Assembly: GCA_020851635.1 (NCBI GenBank)
Contig: JADZCJ010000144.1
Coordinates: 1 to 64,000, forward strand
From: Anaerolineae bacterium
Lineage (GTDB): Bacteria; Chloroflexota; Anaerolineae; UBA4142; SHND01
Direction: 5' to 3'
DNA length: 64,000 nucleotides
The translations under genes and the position numbers were made by a program. Below are positions 43,610-51,858 of the stretch, piece by piece (the first letter of the stretch is position 1; every line of letters begins with the position of its first letter). The notes under the pieces were generated by a model, which worked only from the letters and a program-made list of their open reading frames with translations, had not been told where the DNA came from and did no database searches.

Positions 43610-44671
43610 TTGGAAAAGCCGCACGAGATTCCAATTGAGGCAGGGTCCGTTTCGCCGACCCGCTCCCCGAGCCGCCACCGGCTCGTCGTCTTCCTTCTCC
43701 TCGCGCTCGGCGCGTCGCTGCTGGTCACGTTTTTTGCGGGAAGCGCACAGACGCTGGCGCTATTGGTCAATGCAAATCTCGCCTACGTTGCCTTGATTGT
43801 TTTGTTTCAAGCCCTGCGTTATGTGGCGATGACGATTTCGACGCGCGCGGTTGCCGAAATCGTGGGAATGCGCGTGCCTCCCGTCCCCCTGTTTGAGGCG
43901 ACGGTGGCAGCATCAGCGGCGAACCGCACATTCGTGGGGGGCGCGGCAGGGCTGGTCATTCGAGGCGCGTTTTTTCTCAAGCGTGGGATGCGCGGCGGCA
44001 CATTTGCGGCGGTGGAGGGCGTCGAAGATGTGGTTTCACTGTGCGCGATGGCTTTAATGTTTCTGTCGGGCGTGACGATTGTGGCGGCGAGCGCGGCGGG
44101 GTCGGCGGTGCGGTGGGATGTGGTGGCAATCGTCATTGCGGGCGCGGTCGCGCTCGCGAGCGGCGCGGTGTGGTTTGTGCGACATCGTGAATGGGTCGAA
44201 CGATTTGTAAATGCGCTGGCAATGGGGACGAGCATCCTTGTTGCCAAGCTCACGCGCAAACACATCTACCGGCACGACCGCGTGCGCCGCGGAGTGAATG
44301 ATTTTTACAGGGCGCTGGCGTTGGCGCGGCAGGACCCGCTGCGAGTGTTTGTCGCGTTCGGGTGCGCGTTTGTGCGGCTGGGGTGTGATTGGATTGCCTT
44401 GTATTTTGCGTTCCGGGCGGTGGGCTATCCGGTCCCGTTGGGGACAGTGCTGTTGATTTTTGTCGTTTCTTCGTCGGTCGCGACGATTGCGGCAGTGCCG
44501 GGACAGATTGGGGTGATCGAAGCGACGCTGGCGGTTACGTCCACCGCGTTGGGGATACCGACGCCGGTGGCGGTGAGCGCAACTCTGCTCTACCGGCTCG
44601 TGTCGTACTGGCTGCCCGTGCCGTTCGGGTATGCGTTTGCGTGGGACCTGGAGCGGAGGGGGTTGGTTTGA
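43610..44671 (+). CDS. Flippase-like membrane protein (lysylphosphatidylglycerol synthase TM / UPF0104 type)
   Basis: A 353-residue polytopic membrane protein with about eight helices. Motifs such as NRTFVGGAAGLVIRGAFFLK (about 100-119), VEGVEDVVS, and ATIAAVPGQIGVIEATLA (about 298-315) match the membrane domain of the MprF/AglD2 family, which moves lipids or lipid-linked sugars. The aminoacyl-transfer domain of MprF is absent. The start appears to be TTG at 43610, with AAGGGA about 8 bases upstream; no ATG fits. Confidence 0.8.
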   Translation: MEKPHEIPIEAGSVSPTRSPSRHRLVVFLLLALGASLLVTFFAGSAQTLALLVNANLAYVALIVLFQALRYVAMTISTRAVAEIVGMRVPPVPLFEATVAASAANRTFVGGAAGLVIRGAFFLKRGMRGGTFAAVEGVEDVVSLCAMALMFLSGVTIVAASAAGSAVRWDVVAIVIAGAVALASGAVWFVRHREWVERFVNALAMGTSILVAKLTRKHIYRHDRVRRGVNDFYRALALARQDPLRVFVAFGCAFVRLGCDWIALYFAFRAVGYPVPLGTVLLIFVVSSSVATIAAVPGQIGVIEATLAVTSTALGIPTPVAVSATLLYRLVSYWLPVPFGYAFAWDLERRGLV

Positions 44672-44685
44672 AACGCAGGTAAAGC

Positions 44686-44770
44686 GCAAATTGGAAATTT
44701 GCGTTCCCAGGGGAAATTTGCGTTCCCAGGGGAGATTTGCGTTCCCAGGGGAGATTTGTGTTCGCAGGGG
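44686..44770 (+). repeat. Palindrome copy 2 followed by four tandem 19-bp repeats
   Basis: GCAAATTGGAAATTTGC (44686-44702) overlaps the first of four 19-bp direct repeats at 44695-44713, 44714-44732, 44733-44751 and 44752-44770. Units 1 and 2 are identical (AAATTTGCGTTCCCAGGGG); units 3 and 4 carry one and three substitutions. Each ends in GGGG, so the leader of the cold-shock gene presents four Shine-Dalgarno-like steps, the last in use. Confidence 0.88.
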
Positions 44771-44775
44771 GAAAT

Positions 44776-45030
44776 ATGAAATCGCCGGAAAAACGATATC
44801 AGGGCACGGTCAAGTCGTTTGTCAAGAACAAGGGGTATGGGTTTATTTTGTGGCAAGAAGGAGAGCGCGAGGTATTTGTCCATTATTCAGAGATCGCGCG
44901 GGCGGGACGGCGAAATTTGGAACGCGGTGAATTGGTCGAGTTTTCGGTGCGCGAGACGCCGCAGGGCTGGCAGGCGGCGCATGTGATTCCGCTTCAGCCG
45001 CGCCGCACCGACGCCTACGGCAAGGAATGA
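44776..45030 (+). CDS. Cold-shock-domain protein
   Basis: An 84-residue single OB-fold protein. YQGTVKSFVKNKGYGFIL is the RNP-1 region (usually K.FN..KGFGFI), and VFVHYSEIARAGRRNLERGELVEF is the RNP-2 region with its following loop. It is an RNA or single-stranded DNA binder, though the spacing and charge (REVFVHYSEI) differ somewhat from classic CspA. ATG at 44776 has GGGGGAAAT before it. The leader is made of tandem 19-bp repeats. Confidence 0.85.
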   Translation: MKSPEKRYQGTVKSFVKNKGYGFILWQEGEREVFVHYSEIARAGRRNLERGELVEFSVRETPQGWQAAHVIPLQPRRTDAYGKE

Positions 45031-45036
45031 TTGTGT

Positions 45037-45042
45037 TATAAT
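45037..45042 (+). promoter_or_regulatory. Extended -10 element for rsfS
   Basis: TGT-TATAAT at 45034-45042, about 45 bases before the rsfS start. Confidence 0.6.
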
Positions 45043-45084
45043 TTGCGCGGCTCTCTATCGTGAGGGCTTATCAAACAAGGAGAA

Positions 45085-45435
45085 TTGCTTCTGGAACCCA
45101 TCGAACTGGCGCGTCAAATCGCCGACGTGATTTCTGACAAAAAGGGCTCGGACATTGTAATTCTGGACACGGGCAAAGTTTCGAGTCTTGCCGATTATTT
45201 TGTAATTGCAACGGTAGACAGCGAGCGGCAGGCAAAAGCGGTCGTTGACGATATCGAAATCAAGTTGAAAAAATACCGCAAAATGCCCATGACGGCGGAT
45301 GGTCAAGTTGGCACCGGATGGGTTTTGTTGGACTATGGCGATGTGATCGTGCACATTTTTGACCCCGGCACGCGCGATTTTTACGATCTGGAAGAATTGT
45401 GGACCAACGCGCCGGTTGTGATGCGGATGCTGTAA
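45085..45435 (+). CDS. rsfS: Ribosomal silencing factor RsfS
   Basis: Binds L14 and blocks subunit joining in slow growth. The 116 residues show KKGSDIVILDTGKVSSLADYF, then VDSERQAKAVVDDIE, TGWVLLDYGDVIVHIF and FYDLEELW, all conserved in the family. The start is uncertain: TTG at 45085 lies only 2 bases from AAGGAG (45077-45082), whereas CTG at 45091 lies 8 bases away and would give MEPIELARQ. No ATG fits. Confidence 0.94.
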   Translation: MLLEPIELARQIADVISDKKGSDIVILDTGKVSSLADYFVIATVDSERQAKAVVDDIEIKLKKYRKMPMTADGQVGTGWVLLDYGDVIVHIFDPGTRDFYDLEELWTNAPVVMRML

Positions 45436-45473
45436 AACAAACGGCGAGGTCGCTTGACCTCGCCGTTTGTTTT
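45434..45473. terminator. Bidirectional intrinsic terminator between rsfS and ndk
   Basis: A perfect 18-bp stem (45434-45451 with 45456-45473), 4-base loop and A/T-rich base. It overlaps the stop region of both convergent genes. Confidence 0.93.
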
Positions 45474-45921
45474 ACTCGTTCACCCACTTGTCCAGTTCGC
45501 GGGTGTACTCGACCAGTTCGTCGGGTTTGAACCACAGCGCGATTTCGTTCGCCGCCGTTTCTGGCGCGTCCGACGCATGAATCAGGTTGCGCAGACCCAT
45601 GAGCGCCAAATCGCCGCGAATGGTGCCCGCTTCAGCTTCCCACGGACGAGTTGCGCCGACCATTTTGCGGACAGCGCCGATAGCTTCGTGACCTTCCAAC
45701 ACCATCACGACGACCGGACTGGACGTGATATAGTCCACCAGTCCCTGATAAAAGAATTTGCCCTTGTGGACGGCGTAATGCGCTTCGGCAAGGTCCGTGT
45801 CCACGGCAACAAGCTTGAGCGCGACGAGTTTGAATCCCCGTTCTTCGAACCGCGCCAAAATTCTTCCCGTCAGTGCGCGCTGGACGCCGTCAGGTTTGAT
45901 AATCACGAGTGTGCGTTGCAA
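45472..45921 (-). CDS. ndk: Nucleoside diphosphate kinase
   Basis: Balances nucleoside triphosphates by ping-pong phosphotransfer. From a TTG start at 45921 the protein is 149 residues, the family norm: QRTLVIIKPDGVQR at the front, GATRPWEAEAGTIRGDLA in the middle, and the phosphorylated His115 in RNLIHASDA. The Ser usually after SD is Ala here (HASDAPE). GGAGGG lies 6 bases before TTG; the longer ATG frame (45963) adds 14 unrelated residues. Confidence 0.95.
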   Translation of the reverse strand: MQRTLVIIKPDGVQRALTGRILARFEERGFKLVALKLVAVDTDLAEAHYAVHKGKFFYQGLVDYITSSPVVVMVLEGHEAIGAVRKMVGATRPWEAEAGTIRGDLALMGLRNLIHASDAPETAANEIALWFKPDELVEYTRELDKWVNE

Positions 45922-46045
45922 AGAATCCCTCCAAATTTGAATGAATGCGTATCTGCGACGCACCTCAAAAATGCGAGGACCGTATCCGACGCGCCATTTT
46001 CAAGATGCATCGTAATCATACGCCGAAAACGTAAAAAACAAAAAA

Positions 46046-46086
46046 AAGAGCCATGTGCGGCGATTGAATCGCCGCACATGGCTCTT
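46046..46086 (-). terminator. Hairpin terminator after the TPR gene
   Basis: Arms 46046-46065 and 46067-46086 are perfect inverted copies (AAGAGCCATGTGCGGCGATT and complement), closing on a tight loop. On minus a run of U follows (from the A-tract at 46033-46047). It lies at the stop of the minus-strand TPR gene. Confidence 0.9.
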
Positions 46087-46088
46087 GT

Positions 46089-48437
46089 TCATGACCGCGC
46101 GGGATGCTTGCCCATCGCAGTCCGGTATTGCTCCAGAGATTCTTTGAACCGTCCAACCATGGCGTATGCCTCGCCCAACAAACGATTGGCGGTCAGGGGC
46201 GCCTCACCCGTCTTGACGATGTCTTGCAGATCGGCAATCACCTGCTCGATGTGATTCGGGCGGCGGTGCAAGACGCGCTCGTACAATTCGAGCGCGCCCT
46301 TGAGATCGCCGCTGTCGCGCTTGTCACGCGCCATTTGCAGCATCGCTGCCGAGTCGGGCTGTTGCTGCACAGTTGGGCGTTCCTCCTCAGCCGCAGGCGG
46401 GGCGCTCTCTGATGCAATAGCTGTCGTCTCGGCAGCCGGGGATTCCTCCAGCGTGGGAACGGCGGCGACCGTTTCCAACGGCGATGCTATATCGGCGGGT
46501 GACGTTTCGTCACGCGCCGTCTCGAAAAGCACAGCCGCCACGCCAACAGCTGCAATGGGACCTGTGGCGTCGGATTCCGATCCCGCTTGTTGCGTGTCAA
46601 GAGCGGACAAGAGCGGTTCGGGCACGTTTGACCGTTCCAATGCAGGCGCGTCATCGGCGGGCGGTGGGGGGACGACAGGTGCTTGAGGTTGTTGGGCGGC
46701 TTTCGGCTCGCGGAGCCACTCGGGGAGTTCGGCGGTAGCTCCGGCTGCAGTCGCCGGTTTGGCAGTAGGACTCTGTTCGTTTTCGGATTCGCCCGCGGCA
46801 TCGGTTGGCGGCGGTTGCGTGGATTCTTGCGCCTCGCGCGCAATTGACGACACGACGCCCGCAACAACGGCAGGTCTCAGCCAATCGGGCAGTTCTTCCT
46901 GAGCGCTCACCGAGACCGGCTCGTTCTCGCTGGCAGCTTGAGCTTGCACGAGCCAGTCGGAGCGGTCGGATTCCGGGAGCACAGTCGCAAATTCATCCTG
47001 GTCAACCTCCGGCACGTCAAAAGAGGCGTTTGGGTTGGCGGGAGTAGGACTGAGATAAAGCCACGACGGCAATTTTTCCGCTGCGCCGGGAATGATGGGT
47101 CGCACTTTGGGGATTGCCGAGTGGGTGCGACGCGTGGGCGCGGGCTGGTTTGATTTGTCGAGCGCGATGCTTGTCGCCAGCGCCGCGGCAGCAGCCGCAA
47201 TCGCTTCTGTGGAGATATTTTTGGGTTTGCCGCGGGTCGAGCGATCGGCAGGCGCGGCAGGTTTTGCAGGTTCAGTCTCGACACCCTCCGCCACGGCGAT
47301 CTCTGCCAATGGGGTGTCGGAGGTATCTGAGTTGATTTGCGATGTTGCTACGGGTTCGGCGTCGAACATGACCGAGTCGGTGTCTGTCCCAGCGGAACCA
47401 AGCGCCTCGGCAGCCAGATTGACGGCGAGCGCGGCAGATGCGACTTGAGCCGCCGTCATTTCCGGACGGGATTCTGCTCTATCGGGCGCGGACCCGGGAT
47501 GCGCGGGTGTCAGCGGACCGGCTGCGAACGGTTCCGAAACAGAGACATCCGGTTCCTGGGCGCGTTCAATTTCGCCCAGCAAGAGCGCGGCGTATGCGGT
47601 ATCGTGTTCGGACGGGATTGTCTCGGACGGTTGGGCTTGGATGGGTGCGGGCAGCGCAACGGGGGCTGTAGAGCTTTCGCCCATCTCGGGCAGGCGCGGC
47701 GGGTCCGCTCCATCAAAGCGTTCGCCCAATAGTTGGCGCGCCACGCGGTGTTCGGGGTCAAGTTGATGGGCGCGTTGGAGAAATTGTTGTCCCTCGGGCA
47801 CGGCGTTTTCGGTCCACAGCGCGCCGAGAATAAGGTTGGGTTTGAGAGCATACGGCGCCTCTGACATTACTGCCTGGGCGACTTGCGCTGCTTCATCGGT
47901 ACGCCCCGCGCGATAGAGCGTTTCCGCAAGCCCCACCTGAGCGTCATAGCGTCGCGACTCGCTGCGAAGCAGGCGGCGATATTCGCCGATTGCCTGGGCA
48001 TACTGTCCCTGCCGCGCATACACGCGCGCCAATGCGCCGGGCGTCAACTCGACGCGCCCTGGCGCAGTCCCGTAATATTGTTCGCGCAGGCGCAAGAGCT
48101 CGCCCCGCAACTCGTCATTCGAGGGTTGGATTTCATACGCGCGCTCGAGATACCACAGCGCCTCGCCCTGTTTGTCCTGTGCCTGGTTGATGAGCGCCAT
48201 GCCCGCCAATGCAACCACGTTTTCGGGGTCAGAGCTGAGCACGCGCCGCAGCAGATCATTTGCGCCCGCCAGGTCATTGGTGGCGAGACTGACCTGCGCG
48301 AGGACGGTATACGTCTCGATATGCTTGGGGTAGAAATGGAGGATATGCCGCCCGAGGGCAAACGCCTCTGCCAAATGCCCGGCACGGAGGAACGAGCGCA
48401 TCAGGTCGAGGGACTCGCGTAAGGTTACGTCAGCCAT
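46089..48437 (-). CDS. TPR protein with long Pro/Ala/Glu-rich central region
   Basis: A 782-residue protein without signal peptide. Residues about 5-240 form six or so tetratricopeptide repeats (for example AFALGRHILHFYPKHIETYTVL and LAGANDLLRRVLSSDPENVVA). Residues about 245-690 are low-complexity, rich in Pro, Ala, Glu and Ser, with several short W-L-R/P patches (LPDWLRP, LPEWLRE, LPSWLYLS). The last 90 residues hold two more TPRs. The repeated LPxWL patches look like short binding motifs. Function unknown; a cytoplasmic scaffold is likely. Confidence 0.75.
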   Translation of the reverse strand: MADVTLRESLDLMRSFLRAGHLAEAFALGRHILHFYPKHIETYTVLAQVSLATNDLAGANDLLRRVLSSDPENVVALAGMALINQAQDKQGEALWYLERAYEIQPSNDELRGELLRLREQYYGTAPGRVELTPGALARVYARQGQYAQAIGEYRRLLRSESRRYDAQVGLAETLYRAGRTDEAAQVAQAVMSEAPYALKPNLILGALWTENAVPEGQQFLQRAHQLDPEHRVARQLLGERFDGADPPRLPEMGESSTAPVALPAPIQAQPSETIPSEHDTAYAALLLGEIERAQEPDVSVSEPFAAGPLTPAHPGSAPDRAESRPEMTAAQVASAALAVNLAAEALGSAGTDTDSVMFDAEPVATSQINSDTSDTPLAEIAVAEGVETEPAKPAAPADRSTRGKPKNISTEAIAAAAAALATSIALDKSNQPAPTRRTHSAIPKVRPIIPGAAEKLPSWLYLSPTPANPNASFDVPEVDQDEFATVLPESDRSDWLVQAQAASENEPVSVSAQEELPDWLRPAVVAGVVSSIAREAQESTQPPPTDAAGESENEQSPTAKPATAAGATAELPEWLREPKAAQQPQAPVVPPPPADDAPALERSNVPEPLLSALDTQQAGSESDATGPIAAVGVAAVLFETARDETSPADIASPLETVAAVPTLEESPAAETTAIASESAPPAAEEERPTVQQQPDSAAMLQMARDKRDSGDLKGALELYERVLHRRPNHIEQVIADLQDIVKTGEAPLTANRLLGEAYAMVGRFKESLEQYRTAMGKHPARS

Positions 48438-48511
48438 AAGGAAAAATTATAATAAATCCGGTCACGGGCGCAATAGCGTTTTGGGTGGGGTCTTTGGCTC
48501 AATGACCCCGG

Positions 48512-49543
48512 CTATACCAGTTGGTGGACCCCCTGTAGATGCTCGATCAGGTCAGAAATATCGCGCTCCTCGCGGGGAGGCGCGCCGACGGGGTCATCCT
48601 CCACCGGACTGCCAAAAAGCGCCTCGACCGACGCGCGGCTCGACCAGGCGAGCGCGTCAAAGTTATAGCCCCCCTCCAGAATCAGCGCAATCCGACCCCC
48701 GGCATAGTCGCGGGCGATGCTGTGCAAAACCTGGGTCATATAGGCAAATCCGGTCGCGTCCAAAAGGGTCAGCGCGCCGAGCGGGTCCGCCCAGTGCGCA
48801 TCATACCCCGCCGAGACGAGGACGAGCTGCGGCTGGTAGCGCGCCATCGCAGGATACATCAAGTCGTCACAAATCCGGGCGTATTGCTCATTCCCGACGC
48901 TGTGCGGCAGAGGGACATTCATATTAAAGCCCGCGCCATCGTCCGCGCCGATATCGCGCCAGTGCCCCGAGCCGGGATAAAAAGGATAACGGTGGGTGGA
49001 AAAATAGAATACTTGCGGCGACGAATAGAAAATGTCCTGAGTGCCGTTGCCGTGATGCACATCAAAATCCATGATCAGCACGCGTTCGAGATTGTAATGC
49101 TCGATGGCATGCTGCGCGGCGACCGCAATGTTGTTAAAGAGGCAAAAGCCCATCGCCAGATCGCGCGTCGAGTGGTGCCCGGGCGGACGCATCAACGAGA
49201 ACGAGGCATCCACCACACCCGTCATGACCGCGTCCACCGCGTTCATTGCCGCGCCCGCGGCGAGATACGCCGCTTGACGAGAGTACCCGTTCATGTACGT
49301 GTCGCCGTCAATCTGCAGACCTCCGCGCCGATGAGCAGACTCGATCGTGTTGAGGTGCTTTTGAGAATGGACACGCAGCAAGTCCTCATCTGTGGCGGGA
49401 GTTGGCTCGATGGCAACCAGTTTTTCCATCAAGCCCGTGTCCTGCCAGACCTGGAGAATCGCTTCGATCCGCTGGGGCGCTTCGGGATGTCCCGCAGAAG
49501 AATGCATCAGACAAAGGGGAGAATAAACATAACCGACTTTCAT
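48512..49543 (-). CDS. Histone-deacetylase-family amidohydrolase
   Basis: A 343-residue class II-like deacetylase. Catalytic His123-His124 lie in RPPGHHSTRD; zinc ligands are Asp161 and His163 in MDFDVHHGNGTQD and a later Asp in SAGYDAHWADPLG. ILEGGYNFDAL completes the pocket. Bacterial members act on acetylated polyamines, acetoin-related or protein substrates; the substrate here is not known. ATG at 49543 is preceded by GAGGAA. Confidence 0.92.
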   Translation of the reverse strand: MKVGYVYSPLCLMHSSAGHPEAPQRIEAILQVWQDTGLMEKLVAIEPTPATDEDLLRVHSQKHLNTIESAHRRGGLQIDGDTYMNGYSRQAAYLAAGAAMNAVDAVMTGVVDASFSLMRPPGHHSTRDLAMGFCLFNNIAVAAQHAIEHYNLERVLIMDFDVHHGNGTQDIFYSSPQVFYFSTHRYPFYPGSGHWRDIGADDGAGFNMNVPLPHSVGNEQYARICDDLMYPAMARYQPQLVLVSAGYDAHWADPLGALTLLDATGFAYMTQVLHSIARDYAGGRIALILEGGYNFDALAWSSRASVEALFGSPVEDDPVGAPPREERDISDLIEHLQGVHQLV

Positions 49544-49582
49544 CAAGGTTCCTCAAAAGCCGCCGCACGACCCGTTTCGCGT

Positions 49583-50539
49583 CTATATTTTGCGGTTCAG
49601 CCGCCATCCAACGCCGACAGGATAGCCGATCATTTTTGCGACATCACCGGTGATACGAACTATGGGAACGTATAGAAATGAAGCGGTCTTGTCAGCGCGT
49701 GACAACCTGTGCCAAGCTCGAAACAGACGACGGTAGGGTGTGCCGAACAGGGCATACGCGCCGACCAACCACATGATCACGGAAACGAGTGGCAAGAATG
49801 GCAGCAGCACAAACGAAAGCGGAATCGCGCCGAGATAGGTCGCATACCGCGCCAGATGCCGTTTCCAAAAGAGATTTGCCTTGCCGTCGCCGCGCGCATA
49901 CAAATAGTATTGGCGAAAAAATTTTCCGAGCGTGGGGCGCGGGCGAAAATAGACGAGCGCGTCGGGCTGAAAATAAAAGCGAAAACCCGCGCGCCGCAGC
50001 TCCAGATCAAAAATCAGGTCTTCGCAGTAATCGAGCCACTCCGGATAGCCCTTGATTTTCTCCCACGCCGCGCGCCGAAACGAGACCGAGCGCGAAGAGG
50101 GCATAAAGGTCTCGGGATGAATATCGCCCAATTCGGGCAGAGTGGTCGCGGCAAGCGCGGTTTCGAACGCGCCGTGCGGGTCGGGAAGAAAAAAGCCACT
50201 GACCACATCAGGGGCATTTTCGCCAAAATAGGGGGCGGTAATGCGTTCGAACCATCGCGGATCCAGACGCACGCCCGCATCCATGCTCGCGATGATCTCG
50301 GCGTCGGTCGCGCGAATCGCCGCATTGCGCCCCTCGGAAATGTTTGCGCCGGGACATTCCAGCACCCGGACCGGCGCGCCAAGCGTCGCGTCGCGGACGA
50401 GTCGAACGGTGCTATCGGTCGAACCGCCGTCAGCGACAATAATCTCGTCCGGTTGTTTGGTTTGTAAGGCAAGAGTCTCGAACAAACGCGGCAGCGCCTC
50501 CGCTTCGTTCTTGACCGTCATAATCAACGCACAACGCAT
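49583..50539 (-). CDS. Glycosyltransferase family 2 protein
   Basis: A 318-residue GT-A enzyme: ALIMTVKNEAEALPRLFETL and IIVADGGSTDSTVRLVR bind the nucleotide-sugar, ASMDAGVRLDP carries the DxD-like acidic motif, and CEDLIFDLELRRAGFRF contains the catalytic-base ED. After residue about 245 come two hydrophobic segments that anchor it to the membrane. It lies alone, with a -10 box only 10 bases from its ATG. Confidence 0.9.
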   Translation of the reverse strand: MRCALIMTVKNEAEALPRLFETLALQTKQPDEIIVADGGSTDSTVRLVRDATLGAPVRVLECPGANISEGRNAAIRATDAEIIASMDAGVRLDPRWFERITAPYFGENAPDVVSGFFLPDPHGAFETALAATTLPELGDIHPETFMPSSRSVSFRRAAWEKIKGYPEWLDYCEDLIFDLELRRAGFRFYFQPDALVYFRPRPTLGKFFRQYYLYARGDGKANLFWKRHLARYATYLGAIPLSFVLLPFLPLVSVIMWLVGAYALFGTPYRRLFRAWHRLSRADKTASFLYVPIVRITGDVAKMIGYPVGVGWRLNRKI

Positions 50540-50549
50540 TCGCGCCGCG

Positions 50550-50555
50550 ATTATA
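50550..50555 (-). promoter_or_regulatory. Extended -10 for the GT2 gene, apparently leaderless
   Basis: TGC-TATAAT on minus, with ten bases between the box and the ATG at 50539. No Shine-Dalgarno is present. Confidence 0.6.
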
Positions 50556-50682
50556 GCATATTCTCGTGACTCGGTTTGTCATCCCGCGCAGGCAAGCAAA
50601 ACGCGGTCGGTCCCGGCTCGCCGCACATCGTCGGCGCGGCGTCAGAACCGTCCGCGTTTTCAGTTTCGAGACTGTCCGCGTA

Positions 50683-51168
50683 TTACTTTTTGGTCAGCGC
50701 ACGACCTATAGCTTCGGATTCTTCGTCGGTCAGGGGATACGTGGAAACGCCGCCAACAATCGGCTTGGCATAAACACGCACGTCCGCGCGCGAATGGAGC
50801 CCCGTAAAGACGACGCCGTCGTGGTGATCGTCCAAAAAAGCGACGGCAAAGCTCTGGTCGCCGCCCTTGTCCGCAAAGGGGTTAAAACGGACAACCCCCA
50901 CATGCGAGACGGTAAAAGGAACTTGTTGCTCGATCCGCGTTGCCCGCTGATTAAATTCCTTGATCGTCTGGTCGGTGCGGTCCATGCGCTCCATATATTC
51001 ACGGAGCACCTGTTCCAGGTCTGCCCCGGTCCGTCCGCTGAACAGAGCGCGCAAAGTCCGATTCTGGCGCATCATGCGATATTCAATAGAGCCAATCCAG
51101 GCGACCAGCACCCCGACCATGAGGAGGATGAGGACTTCGATGATGGAAAATCCGCGTTCAAGATCCAT
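50683..51168 (-). CDS. DUF4446 family membrane protein with prepilin-like N-terminus
   Basis: A 161-residue protein. VGVVRFNPFADKGGDQSFAV, FLDDHHDGVVFTGLHSR and VYAKPI match the DUF4446 family, which has no established function. One membrane helix spans about 8-27, followed by a helical/coiled region (about 45-85). The N-terminus reads RGFSIIEVLILL: Gly6, then Phe7 and Glu11, which fits the type IV prepilin cleavage pattern (G-F, Glu at +5). Whether it is processed is unknown; no pilus genes are nearby. Confidence 0.8.
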   Translation of the reverse strand: MDLERGFSIIEVLILLMVGVLVAWIGSIEYRMMRQNRTLRALFSGRTGADLEQVLREYMERMDRTDQTIKEFNQRATRIEQQVPFTVSHVGVVRFNPFADKGGDQSFAVAFLDDHHDGVVFTGLHSRADVRVYAKPIVGGVSTYPLTDEESEAIGRALTKK

Positions 51169-51228
51169 AGTATTCCTTGCAGACAGGATGCGGCGATTCT
51201 ATTAAAGGTTGTGTAAAATACAAAATAT

Positions 51229-51834
51229 ATGAAACTACTGATAGCCACACACAATCGCGAAAAACTGAGAGAATACCGGGAACTGTTGGGTGCGCGCGAG
51301 CCGGAGCTTGTCACACTGGACGATGTCGGCATTGCGCGCGATGTGGAGGAAACCGGCGCGACGTTCCTGGAAAATGCGCGCATCAAGGCGGATGCCTATG
51401 CCGCCATGAGCGGGCTGCCCACGCTCGCCGACGATTCGGGGTTGGAGGTGGACGCGCTGGGCGGAGAACCCGGGGTCTATTCCAAACGCTATGCGGGTGA
51501 TGCCAAGACTGACGCCGAACGGAACGAGTTTCTTTTGGATAAACTGCGGAATGTGCCCCAAGAAAAACGGACGGCGCGCTTTCGCTGTGTGATTGTGCTC
51601 AACGATGCCCGGGGCAACTCTTGGACAACCGAAGGCGTTTGCAAGGGCGAAATCGGGTTCGAGCCGCGCGGGACGAACGGGTTTGGTTATGATCCCGTGT
51701 TCGTTGTCGCAGACCGCGGTCTGCATCTGGCAGAACTGTCCTCACAAGAGAAGAATCAGATTAGCCACCGCGCAAACGCTTTGAGGACCGCACGTCCCAT
51801 CATTCAACAGCTCGTCAAGGAACATGACAAATGA
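51229..51834 (+). CDS. rdgB: XTP/dITP diphosphatase (RdgB/HAM1)
   Basis: Removes deaminated purine nucleotides (ITP, XTP) before they enter nucleic acids. IATHNREKLREYRELL, FLENARIKADAYA, TLADDSGLEVDALGG, PGVYSKRYAG and GTNGFGYDPVF are the standard motifs. 201 residues. TAAAAT at 51214-51219 lies only 9 bases from the ATG, and no ribosome-binding site is seen, so the message may be leaderless. Confidence 0.96.
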   Translation: MKLLIATHNREKLREYRELLGAREPELVTLDDVGIARDVEETGATFLENARIKADAYAAMSGLPTLADDSGLEVDALGGEPGVYSKRYAGDAKTDAERNEFLLDKLRNVPQEKRTARFRCVIVLNDARGNSWTTEGVCKGEIGFEPRGTNGFGYDPVFVVADRGLHLAELSSQEKNQISHRANALRTARPIIQQLVKEHDK

Positions 51835-51856
51835 GCGGACTCCTCGCTCATTGTTT
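51830..51856 (+). terminator. Intrinsic terminator overlapping the rdgB stop
   Basis: AATGAGCG (51830-51837) pairs with CGCTCATT (51845-51852), 7-base loop, followed by GTTTT. The stop codon lies in the left arm. Confidence 0.75.
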
Positions 51857-51858
51857 TA

